Below, piece after piece: positions 30,893-39,883 of a stretch of 64,000 bases of DNA (position 1 is its first letter; the number at the start of each line of letters is the position of its first letter). This DNA is from Pasteurella canis. GTDB taxonomy: Bacteria; Pseudomonadota; Gammaproteobacteria; Enterobacterales; Pasteurellaceae. A program made the position numbers and the translations under genes. Below the pieces are notes generated by a model, which was not told where the DNA came from, did not search any database, and saw only the letters and a list, made by a program, of their open reading frames with translations. The stretch is taken from NCBI RefSeq assembly GCF_900454865.1, contig NZ_UGTV01000015.1, forward strand, positions 124,001 through 188,000, written 5' to 3'.

Positions 30893-32266
30893 ATGACATT
30901 AGAATCAATTTTATCATCTATCAACAGCTTTGTTTGGGGACCGCCTTTATTGATTTTACTTTCAGGCACAGGGCTGTATTTAACTTTTCGTTTAGGTTTT
31001 ATCCAATTTATTCATTTGCCACGAGCATTATCTTATTTATTCAAAACAGAAAAAGGTATGGGTAAAAAAGGTGACGTGTCTTCTTTTGCTGCACTATGTA
31101 CTGCATTAGCCGCAACCATTGGTACTGGGAATATTGTTGGTGTGGCGACTGCTGTTCAAGCAGGTGGACCTGGCGCGGTATTTTGGATGTGGCTAGTGGC
31201 ATTATTAGGTATGGCAACAAAGTATGCCGAGTGTTTACTTGCAGTAAAATACCGAGTACGTGATAAGCAAGGTTTTATGGCTGGTGGACCGATGTATTAT
31301 ATTGAACGTGGCTTGGGAATTAAATGGCTGGCAAAATTGTTTGCACTTTTTGGTATTTTAGTGGCCTTCTTTGGGATAGGAACTTTTCCGCAGGTCAATG
31401 CAATTACACATGCAATGCAAGATACATTCAGTGTACCTATTCCATTGACAGCGTCGATTATTACTGCACTTGTTGCATTAATTATTCTCGGTGGAGTGAG
31501 ACGTATTGCTGTTGTCTCTTCATATATTGTTCCTTTTATGGCAGTGCTTTATGTAGCTACATCTTTGATTATTTTATTAATTAATTGGCAATTAGTGCCA
31601 CAAGCGATAGGATTAATCATTTACAGTGCCTTTGAACCCAGTGCAGCATTAGGCGGTGCTTTAGGTTTTACCGTGATGAAAGCGATTCAGTCAGGTGTCG
31701 CACGCGGAATTTTTTCTAATGAATCAGGTTTGGGAAGTGCACCAATTGCCGCGGCGGCGGCACAAACTAAAGAACCAGTACGTCAAGGTTTGATTTCGAT
31801 GACAGGGACTTTTTTGGATACCATTATCGTGTGCTCAATGACTGGAATCGTACTAGTGATTACAGGAGCATGGCAATCGGCGGATATAGCGGGAGCAGCG
31901 TTAACAAACCATGCATTTACTGAAGGTTTGAACTCTAATCTAGGCGGGACTGTCGTAACTGTTGGCTTATTGTTTTTTGCCTTCACTACGATTTTAGGTT
32001 GGTGTTACTATGGTGAACGTTGTTTTGTTTATCTCGTTGGTATTCGTGGTATTAAGTTCTATCGCTTTATGTTTATTGTATTAGTCGGTTGTGGTGCTTT
32101 TATTCATCTCGATTTAATTTGGATTCTGGCAGATATTGTGAATGGATTAATGGCATTTCCAAATTTAATTGCGTTAATTGGGCTACGTCATGTTATTGTT
32201 GATGAAACAAGAGATTATTTTGAGCGCTTAAAAATGAATAAAGCAGATGAAAATACAGTGAGTTAA
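30893..32266 (+). CDS. Sodium:alanine/glycine symporter (AgcS family)
   Basis: Inner-membrane transporter that takes up alanine or glycine with sodium. The ATG at 30893 follows an ACGAGGAAC ribosome binding site; an ATG at 30845 would extend 16 residues into the riboswitch platform. The 457-residue protein has many hydrophobic helices and the family signatures ALAATIGTGNIVGVATA near residue 74 and GGPGAVFWMWL near 92, plus FSNESGLGSAPIAAAAA near 275. The glycine riboswitch makes glycine the likely physiological substrate. Confidence 0.95.
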   Translation: MTLESILSSINSFVWGPPLLILLSGTGLYLTFRLGFIQFIHLPRALSYLFKTEKGMGKKGDVSSFAALCTALAATIGTGNIVGVATAVQAGGPGAVFWMWLVALLGMATKYAECLLAVKYRVRDKQGFMAGGPMYYIERGLGIKWLAKLFALFGILVAFFGIGTFPQVNAITHAMQDTFSVPIPLTASIITALVALIILGGVRRIAVVSSYIVPFMAVLYVATSLIILLINWQLVPQAIGLIIYSAFEPSAALGGALGFTVMKAIQSGVARGIFSNESGLGSAPIAAAAAQTKEPVRQGLISMTGTFLDTIIVCSMTGIVLVITGAWQSADIAGAALTNHAFTEGLNSNLGGTVVTVGLLFFAFTTILGWCYYGERCFVYLVGIRGIKFYRFMFIVLVGCGAFIHLDLIWILADIVNGLMAFPNLIALIGLRHVIVDETRDYFERLKMNKADENTVS

Positions 32267-32440
32267 TTTTTTAATTGTTTGAAATTTAAACGAAAATATA
32301 GAGGGGGTACCAATATGATATCCCCCCAATCATAGCAACTTTCAGTTAATAATCTAGTATTAAATGATAATTTTTCTATCTAGATCATACTTTTTAACTT
32401 TTCCAGAAAAATTCAATAAAAAGACTTGAAAACTGATGAT

Positions 32441-32496
32441 AAGGGGACTATGTTGTAACTAAGGATTATTAATCACAAGGGACAGAAAGTCCCCTT
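32441..32496 (+). repeat. Inverted repeat upstream of the hibernation factor gene
   Basis: AAGGGGACT (32441-32449) and AGTCCCCTT (32488-32496) are perfect inverted 9-mers with a 38-nt spacer, 21 bp before the ATG. A possible promoter (TTGAAA 32426-32431, 17 bp, TATGTT 32449-32454) overlaps the left arm. Whether it acts as DNA or RNA structure is unclear. Confidence 0.55.
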
Positions 32497-32517
32497 TTCA
32501 ACAGAGAGGTAAATGCT

Positions 32518-32835
32518 ATGACTCTAAATATCACAAGCAAACAAATGGAAATCACCCCTGCAATCCGTGCTCATGTCGAAGATAGACTCGCTAAATTAGG
32601 AAAATGGCAAACTCAATTAATTAATCCCCATTTTATTTTAAATAAAATCCCCAAAGGCTTCTCGGTTGAGGCATCCATTGGTACGCCATTAGGTGACTTG
32701 TTTGCAAAAGCAGAGTCAGATGATATGTATAAAGCTGTCAATGAAGTTGAAGAAAAGTTAGAGCGTCAATTAAATAAATTACAACATAAAGGTGAAGCTC
32801 GCCGTGCTGATGAACGTTTAAAAGACTCTTTTTAA
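32518..32835 (+). CDS. raiA: Ribosome hibernation/translation inhibitor (RaiA/HPF short form)
   Basis: A 105-residue protein that binds the 30S decoding region and inactivates ribosomes under stress. It begins [30 protein letters not shown]-like, with the family beta-alpha-beta fold, then [24 protein letters not shown]. It lacks the long C-terminal domain of long HPF. Whether it is functionally RaiA (YfiA) or short HPF cannot be decided; the length and early residues favour RaiA. AGAGG precedes the ATG. Confidence 0.92.
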   Translation: MTLNITSKQMEITPAIRAHVEDRLAKLGKWQTQLINPHFILNKIPKGFSVEASIGTPLGDLFAKAESDDMYKAVNEVEEKLERQLNKLQHKGEARRADERLKDSF

Positions 32836-32851
32836 ACCAAATTGAAATATG

Positions 32852-32879
32852 AAACTGCATCGAAAGATGCAGTTTTTTT
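32852..32879 (+). terminator. Terminator of raiA
   Basis: AAACTGCATC and GATGCAGTTT form a 10-bp stem closed by a GAAA tetraloop and followed by a T run. Confidence 0.93.
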
Positions 32880-32896
32880 ATGTCTATTTTTCTTTT

Positions 32897-33790
32897 TTAG
32901 CCTCTCGGGTGATAGCGTTGATGTAAATGTTTTAAACGTTCTTTAGCAACATGCGTATAAATTTGAGTCGTAGAGAGATCGCTATGTCCTAGTAGCATTT
33001 GTACTACACGCAAGTCTGCACCATGATTGACTAAATGAGTAGCAAATGCATGACGAAGTACATGAGGCGATAAGCTATCCAGATCAATCTCTGCAAGTAA
33101 TGCATAATGTTTAATCCGATGCCAAAATGTTTGACGAGTCATTTGTACTGCTCTTTTGCTTGGAAAAATGACATCTGAGCTTTGTCCATTTAGTAAAAAG
33201 GGACGACCATAAAGCATAAATTGTTTGATCCAATAAGTTGCCTCTTCTCCGATAGGTACGATACGTTCTTTATTTCCCTTACCAATAACACGCACGATAC
33301 CTTGATTAATATCGATATTCTCGATAGTGAGTGAAACTAACTCTGTCACACGTAATCCCGTTGCATATAATAGTTCCATCATTGCTTTGTCTCGTAACTC
33401 TAATGGAATTTCTACATCAGGCGAATTTAATAGATTAGTGACTTGTTGTTCAGTTAAATACTTAGGTAAGCGAGTCGGCAATTTTGGCGAGCTTAATACT
33501 GAACTTGGGTCGTCGATACGATATTTTTCTCTGTACAAATATTGAAATAATTTACGTATTGCGCTTAATAGACGAGCTGTACTAGTGGCTTTGTAACCTT
33601 GTGTTAAACGCTCGCCTAAAAAGGTTTGCAAATCTATTGCATCTAAATTTAATAGCGTTAAGTGATGTTTCTCTAACCATTGCGATAACGCAGTCAGGTC
33701 TAAGCGATAAGATTGTACTGTATTTTCAGATAAGTTTTTTTCTATCCACACTTCATTCAGAAAAAGTTCAATTAACGCACTATCTTTCAT
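32897..33790 (-). CDS. xerD: Tyrosine recombinase XerD
   Basis: Resolves chromosome dimers at dif with XerC under FtsK control. I chose the ATG at 33790, which has AAGG at good spacing and starts MKDSALIELFLNEVW as in other XerD proteins; ATG at 33799 adds three residues. Catalytic residues lie in TGLRVTELV (Arg), GKGNKERIVP (Lys), SPHVLRHAFATHL (His and Arg), LLGHSDLSTTQIYTH (His and Tyr). The N-terminal core-binding domain includes RLLSAIRKLFQYLYREK. Length is 297 residues. The start overlaps the MFS gene by a few bases. Confidence 0.97.
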   Translation of the reverse strand: MKDSALIELFLNEVWIEKNLSENTVQSYRLDLTALSQWLEKHHLTLLNLDAIDLQTFLGERLTQGYKATSTARLLSAIRKLFQYLYREKYRIDDPSSVLSSPKLPTRLPKYLTEQQVTNLLNSPDVEIPLELRDKAMMELLYATGLRVTELVSLTIENIDINQGIVRVIGKGNKERIVPIGEEATYWIKQFMLYGRPFLLNGQSSDVIFPSKRAVQMTRQTFWHRIKHYALLAEIDLDSLSPHVLRHAFATHLVNHGADLRVVQMLLGHSDLSTTQIYTHVAKERLKHLHQRYHPRG

Positions 33791-33792
33791 TA

Positions 33793-34950
33793 TTAGCACC
33801 TTTTAAGTAGAAATGCATCAACTTTACGTGGAATGGCAAATAAAGCAAGAGCAGCAAAGCCCATCATAACTAGAAAAGATGTGGCTGGAGAAATCGGGTA
33901 TAACAAACCTGACAGAGCTGTAAGAAGTGCGACAGCACCACAACCTGAGATACCATTGTATAAGCCTTGCAGCTTAGCAATGTGTGAAATAGGTTGTGTA
34001 GTGAAATAACGAATGATGGCATAGTGACTGACAGCATAAGTGAGACTATGTAAAGTTTGAGTGAGTGCTAATGACGTTATTTCTTCAGCAACACTGAGTG
34101 CACCCCAACGTATGACTGTGGCAATAGCTGATAAATAAAATAATGAGCTAACTTTCCACGTGCGGAAGAGTTTTGTTGAGAAAAAAAATAGCAGCATTTC
34201 TGCGATCACACTCAATCCCCATAATAAGCTTGTTGTTTGTACAGAAATACCCAAACTCGTCCAATATAAGACGCTATAAGCATAGTAGGCAGCGTGTGAT
34301 CCTTGAATTAATGAGATTGCAATGAGTAAACGTAGCGTCGTTCTGTTTTGTAGTAAGTATTTAAAACTAACTTGATTTTCTACTGCACTTTGTTGATCTT
34401 CAGGCATAGGTGTTGGTGTTGTCATCTGCATTGTCGCATAAGCAATTAGTAGTGCGGTTAAAATCCACACAATACTGCTTTCTCCTAATATGCCAATAAT
34501 ATAACCAAATATCACAACACCAACGACAAAAGCAAGAGAGCCTATTAGTCGAGCTTTGCCATAGTCTAAGTGGATTTGTTGTTGCCACACACTAGCAAGC
34601 GTATCATTGAGTGGCATCCCCGCCGCGTTGAACATAGAAAATAATGCAATTGCAATAAATAATAGCCAAAAACTTTCTGCAATAAAGCTCATTATGAATA
34701 CAATGACGCAACTTACCCAAGCTAGATAGCGTAGAGCGTGAATAAGTTGAGACGCTTTTTTGACAACGCTTGAGAAAAAAATTCCACCAATAAAACGGAA
34801 AACATAAGAACTGGCGATAACTAAACCGATCAATTCTTCTCCATAGGATTGGGACTTTAACCAAACAGGAAAGAAAGGTACAAACACACCATAAGCACAA
34901 AAATAACCGAAAAAGCTTAAAGCAAGCCAGTGAAATGCTGAAATTTTCAT
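33793..34950 (-). CDS. MFS transporter, HcaT-like (phenylpropionate permease family)
   Basis: A 385-residue protein with about twelve hydrophobic helices. The N terminus (FFGYFCAYGVFVPFFPVWLKSQ, then GLVIASSYVFRFIGG) resembles the MFS_1-like / nucleoside-proton symporter-related group that contains E. coli HcaT. The substrate is not evident; no aromatic catabolism genes are nearby. Its ATG overlaps the proC stop by one base (TAATG), and it overlaps the beginning of xerD, so the three genes form an operon proC-MFS-xerD. Confidence 0.88.
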   Translation of the reverse strand: MKISAFHWLALSFFGYFCAYGVFVPFFPVWLKSQSYGEELIGLVIASSYVFRFIGGIFFSSVVKKASQLIHALRYLAWVSCVIVFIMSFIAESFWLLFIAIALFSMFNAAGMPLNDTLASVWQQQIHLDYGKARLIGSLAFVVGVVIFGYIIGILGESSIVWILTALLIAYATMQMTTPTPMPEDQQSAVENQVSFKYLLQNRTTLRLLIAISLIQGSHAAYYAYSVLYWTSLGISVQTTSLLWGLSVIAEMLLFFFSTKLFRTWKVSSLFYLSAIATVIRWGALSVAEEITSLALTQTLHSLTYAVSHYAIIRYFTTQPISHIAKLQGLYNGISGCGAVALLTALSGLLYPISPATSFLVMMGFAALALFAIPRKVDAFLLKRC

Positions 34951-35777
34951 TAAAACAATTTTTCCATTTGTTGAGAGCGTTCAACACAAGCCTGCATAGC
35001 TTGTTGAACAGTTTGTTGTAAATCTTGTTGATTGAATATAGCTAGTGCCGCAGCAGTTGTACCTCCTTTAGAAGTGACATTTTCACGCAAGGTTGAAATG
35101 GCAAGTTCTGGGTTTTCTACGACCATTTTTGCCGCACCTAATGCAGATTGTTGGACGAGTAAACGTGCTGTGGTTTCATCTAAATTCATTGATACTAGGG
35201 CTTTTTGCATTGCCTCCATAAATAAGAAAAAATAGGCAGGGCTACTTCCTGAACCTGCTGTAACGGTATGCATGTCCTCTTCGTGTTCTACCCAACATGT
35301 TTTACCTACAGCGGCTAATAAATCTTGTGCAAAATGCTTTAGTTCTGTAGGTAAGTTAGCAGGTGCAAATAGACCAGACATACCTGCTGATACGAGTGCT
35401 GGTGTATTAGGCATTACTCGAATAATGTGCTGAGCAGAAGGTAAAAGCTGACTTAATCTTGTTTGGGAGATACCTGCTGCAATTGATATCACTAATTTAT
35501 CAGTAAAATCAACTGAACTGAAACTATGGCAAACTTCTGCAAGTACTTGAGGTTTCACAGCAAGGAATATCACCTCTGATTTTTTAACTGCACGTTGATT
35601 ACTGATATCGTTGCTTTCAACTACTTGAATACCTTTTTGTGCAAATCGATTTAATTTATCAATATTTGGATCGCAGACTGTAATGTTTGTTGCAGGATAG
35701 CCTTGTTTGAGTAAGCCAAAAATTATAGCTTGTGCCATATTTCCGCCGCCAATAAAGCAAATAGATTTAGTTTGCAT
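34950..35777 (-). CDS. proC: Pyrroline-5-carboxylate reductase
   Basis: Catalyses the last step of proline synthesis with NAD(P)H. The 275-residue protein has the dinucleotide-binding FIGGGNMAQAIIFGLL at residues 8-23, AVKPQVL near 75, and the P5CR signature MPNTPALVSAGMSGL near 121, followed by VTAGSGSSPAYFFLF and a C-terminal helical dimerisation part with NVTSKGGTTAAAL. First gene of the operon; rdgC is divergent. Confidence 0.97.
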   Translation of the reverse strand: MQTKSICFIGGGNMAQAIIFGLLKQGYPATNITVCDPNIDKLNRFAQKGIQVVESNDISNQRAVKKSEVIFLAVKPQVLAEVCHSFSSVDFTDKLVISIAAGISQTRLSQLLPSAQHIIRVMPNTPALVSAGMSGLFAPANLPTELKHFAQDLLAAVGKTCWVEHEEDMHTVTAGSGSSPAYFFLFMEAMQKALVSMNLDETTARLLVQQSALGAAKMVVENPELAISTLRENVTSKGGTTAAALAIFNQQDLQQTVQQAMQACVERSQQMEKLF

Positions 35778-35871
35778 ATTTTGTCTCGAACTACGTTACA
35801 ATATAAAAAATTTGGTCGAGAATACGACCTACAAATTGTCTATTCTACCTGAAAAAAATAAGGAACAAACT

Positions 35872-36780
35872 ATGTTTTGGTTTAAAAACGCCATGATTTA
35901 TCGTTTAACTAAAGAGTTGGACTGGTCAGTAGAGCTACTACAAACACAATTACAGTCATGTGAATATCATCCTTGTCAGCAATCTGATATGAGTAAATTT
36001 GGTTGGACAAACCCATTGCGAGATAGTGAACTATTGTATTTTTCAGTTGGAAAACAAATATTGTTAGTGGCTCACAAAGAAGAAAAAATATTACCTGCTC
36101 AGGTAGTCAATGCTGAACTGGAACAACGCATAACTCAATTAGAACAGAAAGAAAATCGCAAATTAAAGAAAGTGGAAAAACAAACTCTGAAAGATGATGT
36201 TATTGCTGGATTATTGCCACGTGCATTTAGTAAAAATCAACATACGGCCTTATGGATCGATACAGAAAATCATTTGATTTATATCGATGCAGCATCAAGT
36301 AAACGAGCAGAAGACGCATTGGCACTTTTACGTAAATCACTCGGTTCTTTGCCAGTGATACCTTTAACTTTTGCAAATGAACCGAGTTTGGTTATGACGG
36401 ATTGGATCCGTAACGATAACACGCCACAATGGTTAATCGCTTTAGAAGAAGCTGAGTTAATGGGGAGTAGTGATACAGGAATTATTCGTTGTAAACAACA
36501 AAATTTAGATTCAGAAGAAATCCAATCACTCTTAACTGCAGGTAAAGTAGTGACTAAATTATCACTCTCTTGGGAGGAAAATATTAGTTTTGTGTTAAAT
36601 GAAGATTGTTCTTTAAAGCGTTTAAAATTTGCTGATCAGGTTCGTGAGAAAAATGATGATATTTTAAAAGAAGATTATACACAACGTTTTGATGCTGATT
36701 TTGTTTTGATGACAGCTGTATTAAGTAAATTGATCGCAAATTTACTTGATGATTTTGGTGGTGAAAAAGAGCGGTTATAA
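35872..36780 (+). CDS. rdgC: Recombination-associated protein RdgC
   Basis: Ring-shaped DNA-binding protein that limits RecA function. The start is the ATG at 35872 (MFWFKNAMIYRL, as in other RdgC proteins, with AAGGA upstream); the reading frame is open upstream to 35707 but runs into the divergent proC gene. The 302-residue length is normal. Conserved segments include FGWTNPL near residue 46 and the C-terminal FDADFVLMTAVLSKLIANL. It is followed by a strong terminator. Confidence 0.96.
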   Translation: MFWFKNAMIYRLTKELDWSVELLQTQLQSCEYHPCQQSDMSKFGWTNPLRDSELLYFSVGKQILLVAHKEEKILPAQVVNAELEQRITQLEQKENRKLKKVEKQTLKDDVIAGLLPRAFSKNQHTALWIDTENHLIYIDAASSKRAEDALALLRKSLGSLPVIPLTFANEPSLVMTDWIRNDNTPQWLIALEEAELMGSSDTGIIRCKQQNLDSEEIQSLLTAGKVVTKLSLSWEENISFVLNEDCSLKRLKFADQVREKNDDILKEDYTQRFDADFVLMTAVLSKLIANLLDDFGGEKERL

Positions 36781-36800
36781 AGTTAATTTTTACAAAGAAA

Positions 36801-36830
36801 GAAAAAGCCTGTGATGCCACAGGCTTTTTC
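36801..36830. terminator. Bidirectional terminator between rdgC and oapA
   Basis: A 13-bp perfect stem (36801-36813 with 36818-36830) with a 4-nt loop; A and T runs on the two sides serve both convergent genes. Confidence 0.92.
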
Positions 36831-36847
36831 TATATAAGGATTGTTAA

Positions 36848-38008
36848 TTATTTTTTATAAATATAGCTACCATCAGCTTGACGAATAAATCTTGCGCCAT
36901 TTTCTAAGCGAAGTTCAGCAACACGTCCTTGACTATTTACTGATACTTGTACTTTATCTCCTGGTTTAAAGCTACTTAGGGCATTACCTGCACCAGTAGC
37001 TTTAGTCATTGCATTAACATCAGCAATATTTAAATTATGGTTACGAAAGACTTGCATTAGACTTACTCCTTGTGGAATAGTAAGCGTCTTACCTTTACTC
37101 ACTTTAGCTGGTTCAGCATCAACAACTGGTGCCATTTTCTTTTCAGTTTTTATTTTTTCAAGTGGTTTCGTTTTTTCTACAGGCTTAGTTTGCTCCACAA
37201 CTTTTGCCTTTTCTAGAGTTTTTGCTTTTTCAATAATCTGTGTTTTTTCAACAACTTTTACTGGCTCAGCTGGCTGTTTTACAGGTTGTGGTTTTTCTGC
37301 AGCAATTTGCTCAGTTTTAGGTTGAGCCATGTCTGTTGGCGGCAAAGTCGTAGGAGGTACTACTATCCCTGAGTCTGATGACGTTGATACTGTTTCTGAT
37401 ACGCTATCATTTTTAATGCGCTCAACTGGCATTGTTGTTGGCTCGTTTGGATGTTGTGGTTTGTTTAAATCATCCAAAATAGAGCTTTCAAGTGCTTGTT
37501 GTTTGTCTAGGGGTTGGAATTGAATCGGTACAGAATTTGTATTTTGTTGCTCAAATGATTGCACTGTTTCTGAGTTTGGTTTTAAAGCAAAGAAAATAAT
37601 CAGTAATAAGATTAACACGAGCAATGTGACGAATAAACGGCGATGTTGCTGTGGTAATACTTGTAACATTGGCCAAGTTTCTGGTTTTTTCCAATTTATT
37701 TTTGTTGCGGTAGAGGAAGAAATAGGTGTCGCATCAAGGGACTCATGCGACACATCTGCTGTTTTCTCTAGGTTATCGTCGCTTATTTCGCTTGTAACTG
37801 ACTCACTGAATGTTGGTTCTTTACGAGTATTCAATTGAGATTCTAATTGCTCTTTTTTAGCAAATAACCCTTTCGCTTTGTCAAAAATGGAAGGTTCTGG
37901 TTTAATCACTTTTTTAGGTGTAATTGGCTCAACTTGGTTAAACTCTAAATCCAACTCATTTTGTGTTGGACTATGCTCAACCTCTGGCTTTTGTTTTTCT
38001 GAATCCAC
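36848..38008 (-). CDS. oapA: Opacity-associated protein A (OapA)-like, LysM-type
   Basis: A 386-residue cell-envelope protein. It starts at a GTG with GAGG at good spacing. A cytoplasmic, charged N-terminal ~125 residues is followed by a single membrane helix (RLFVTLLVLILLLIIFFAL), then a periplasmic Pro/Lys/Glu-rich stalk with degenerate VEKTKPLEK-type hexapeptides, and finally a C-terminal OapA/LysM-like domain (TLTIPQGVSLMQVFRNHNL to the end). H. influenzae OapA affects colony opacity and nasopharyngeal colonisation. Its place beside epmB-efp matches Haemophilus. Confidence 0.88.
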   Translation of the reverse strand: MDSEKQKPEVEHSPTQNELDLEFNQVEPITPKKVIKPEPSIFDKAKGLFAKKEQLESQLNTRKEPTFSESVTSEISDDNLEKTADVSHESLDATPISSSTATKINWKKPETWPMLQVLPQQHRRLFVTLLVLILLLIIFFALKPNSETVQSFEQQNTNSVPIQFQPLDKQQALESSILDDLNKPQHPNEPTTMPVERIKNDSVSETVSTSSDSGIVVPPTTLPPTDMAQPKTEQIAAEKPQPVKQPAEPVKVVEKTQIIEKAKTLEKAKVVEQTKPVEKTKPLEKIKTEKKMAPVVDAEPAKVSKGKTLTIPQGVSLMQVFRNHNLNIADVNAMTKATGAGNALSSFKPGDKVQVSVNSQGRVAELRLENGARFIRQADGSYIYKK

Positions 38009-38051
38009 GATAGTACCTCAATTCTAAATAGCTTAACTTATATACACTTTC

Positions 38052-38060
38052 AAGTGCGGT
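38052..38060 (+). repeat. DNA uptake signal between epmB and oapA
   Basis: AAGTGCGGT followed by CAAAATTT, a near-ideal extended uptake signal in noncoding DNA. Confidence 0.85.
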
Positions 38061-38099
38061 CAAAATTTGGCTTATTCTAAAGGATATTTACTGATTTTC

Positions 38100-39125
38100 C
38101 TATGCTGTATAAAGGGTTTTATTTGGTTCTTTCGCAATTTCACGAGCTAGTTTCGGTACCAAATAACCTGAAGTGATGCTTTGTAATTCTTTGTAAATTT
38201 TTACTGCTTGTTTATCGTCAAGATAAAAATGGCTTGCCCCTTCGACTTTATCTAACAAATGTAAATAATAAGGCAAAATATTGGCAGTAAATAATTTATC
38301 TCCTAATTGCTTTAAAATATGTGCATTGTCGTTGATACCTTTAAGTAATACAGCTTGATTTAATAAGACAACACCAACTTTTTTCAGTTTATCCATCGCC
38401 TGTATTAATTGTTGATCGATTTCATTAGGATGATTGATATGTGTCACCATAACGCTTTGTAAACGACTAGTTGCTAATATTGTACAGAGTTCATCTGTCA
38501 CGCGTTGTGGAATCACAACAGGTAGGCGAGTATGGATACGTAAGCGTTGTAAGTGCGGTATGTTTTCCAAATTTTTGATTAACCAAACTAATTCATGATC
38601 CTTTGCCATTAAAGGATCGCCACCAGAAAAAATGACTTCTTCAATTTCTGGGTGTGCAGAAATATAGTCTAAGGCTTTTTGCCAATTTGTTTTGTTACCT
38701 TTGTTATCCGCGTAAGGGAAATGACGACGGAAACAATATCGACAATTTACAGCACAACCACCTTTGACCATCAATAGCAAACGGTTGTGATATTTATGCA
38801 AAACGCTAGGAACAACAGCGTTTTGTTCTTCAAGGGGATCTGGTGTAAAGCCTTCCGCTTGTAGAAACTCATCATTGGCAGTCATGACTTGTAAGAAAAG
38901 AGGATCTTGAGGATTGCCGCTTTCCATCTTAGCGACAAAGGGCAATGGCACTCGCATGGGGAATAAGCGACGTGCTTCAATATCTTTTTCAAAAGCAGTA
39001 ATGGGTAAATTAAGTACTTTTAATAAAATTTTTGGATCAGAAATAGCATTTGCGAGATGATCTGTCCAACTTTGTTCTTCTCTAATTACTATATTTTGAG
39101 TTAAAATGTGCACTTTTAAAAACAA
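38100..39125 (-). CDS. epmB: EF-P lysine 2,3-aminomutase EpmB
   Basis: Radical SAM and PLP enzyme that makes (R)-beta-lysine for attachment to elongation factor P. The cluster motif is CAVNCRYCFRRHFPY near residue 129, and EVIFSGGDPLMAKDHEL follows. The modified target EF-P is encoded divergently 24 bp away. The start is uncertain: TTG at 39125 or GTG at 39113 (HILTQN), neither with a convincing ribosome binding site. Length of 341 or 337 residues matches the family. Confidence 0.95.
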   Translation of the reverse strand: MFLKVHILTQNIVIREEQSWTDHLANAISDPKILLKVLNLPITAFEKDIEARRLFPMRVPLPFVAKMESGNPQDPLFLQVMTANDEFLQAEGFTPDPLEEQNAVVPSVLHKYHNRLLLMVKGGCAVNCRYCFRRHFPYADNKGNKTNWQKALDYISAHPEIEEVIFSGGDPLMAKDHELVWLIKNLENIPHLQRLRIHTRLPVVIPQRVTDELCTILATSRLQSVMVTHINHPNEIDQQLIQAMDKLKKVGVVLLNQAVLLKGINDNAHILKQLGDKLFTANILPYYLHLLDKVEGASHFYLDDKQAVKIYKELQSITSGYLVPKLAREIAKEPNKTLYTA

Positions 39126-39148
39126 TCTCTTTATAACTTGAGGATAAT

Positions 39149-39715
39149 ATGGCTACATATACTACCAGTGATTTCAAACCAGGTCTAAAATTTATGCAAG
39201 ATGGCGAGCCTTGTGTGATCGTTGAAAATGAATTTGTTAAACCTGGAAAAGGTCAAGCATTTACACGTACACGTATCCGTAAATTAATTTCTGGCAAAGT
39301 ATTGGATGTGAACTTCAAATCGGGTACTTCAGTTGAAGCTGCTGATGTAATGGATTTAAACTTAACTTATTCATACAAAGATGATGCATTCTGGTATTTT
39401 ATGCACCCAGAAACATTTGAGCAATATTCAGCAGATGCAAAAGCAGTAGGTGATGCAGAAAAATGGTTATTAGACCAAGCAGATTGTATCGTTACATTAT
39501 GGAATGGTTCCCCAATTTCCATTACACCACCAAACTTTGTTGAGTTAGAAATCGTAGATACTGATCCTGGTTTAAAAGGTGATACTGCGGGTACAGGTGG
39601 TAAGCCTGCGACATTAAGCACTGGTGCTGTTGTTAAAGTGCCTTTATTCGTTCAAATTGGTGAAGTTATCAAGGTCGATACTCGCTCTGGTGAATATGTT
39701 TCACGCGTGAAATAA
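39149..39715 (+). CDS. efp: Elongation factor P
   Basis: Relieves ribosome stalling at polyproline stretches. The 188-residue protein has the three-domain EF-P sequence; the lysine to be beta-lysylated lies in [10 protein letters not shown] near residue 34. GAGG precedes the ATG. EpmB, the aminomutase, is divergent next to it; EpmA is not in the window. Polyproline-rich proteins in the window, such as the exoprotein tail, could depend on it (inference). Confidence 0.98.
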   Translation: MATYTTSDFKPGLKFMQDGEPCVIVENEFVKPGKGQAFTRTRIRKLISGKVLDVNFKSGTSVEAADVMDLNLTYSYKDDAFWYFMHPETFEQYSADAKAVGDAEKWLLDQADCIVTLWNGSPISITPPNFVELEIVDTDPGLKGDTAGTGGKPATLSTGAVVKVPLFVQIGEVIKVDTRSGEYVSRVK

Positions 39716-39883
39716 GTCCTTTTTTAGTTTTATAATAAGGGTGAGCAAATATGCTTGCCTTTATTTTTGTACGTCCAAATTAGAATGAGTTTCTCTTTAT
39801 TTGGCGACAATCCAGCCTAGTAAATTCAACTTGATCTCTTTACAATACAGACTGTTTTTTTAATTTTCTTTTGAGGTTTAGCT

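Noticed and set aside
32286-32335. G-run/C-run hairpin after the symporter as its terminator
   Set aside because: GGGGG and CCCCCC can pair but the loop is long and no T run follows; not convincing enough to list.
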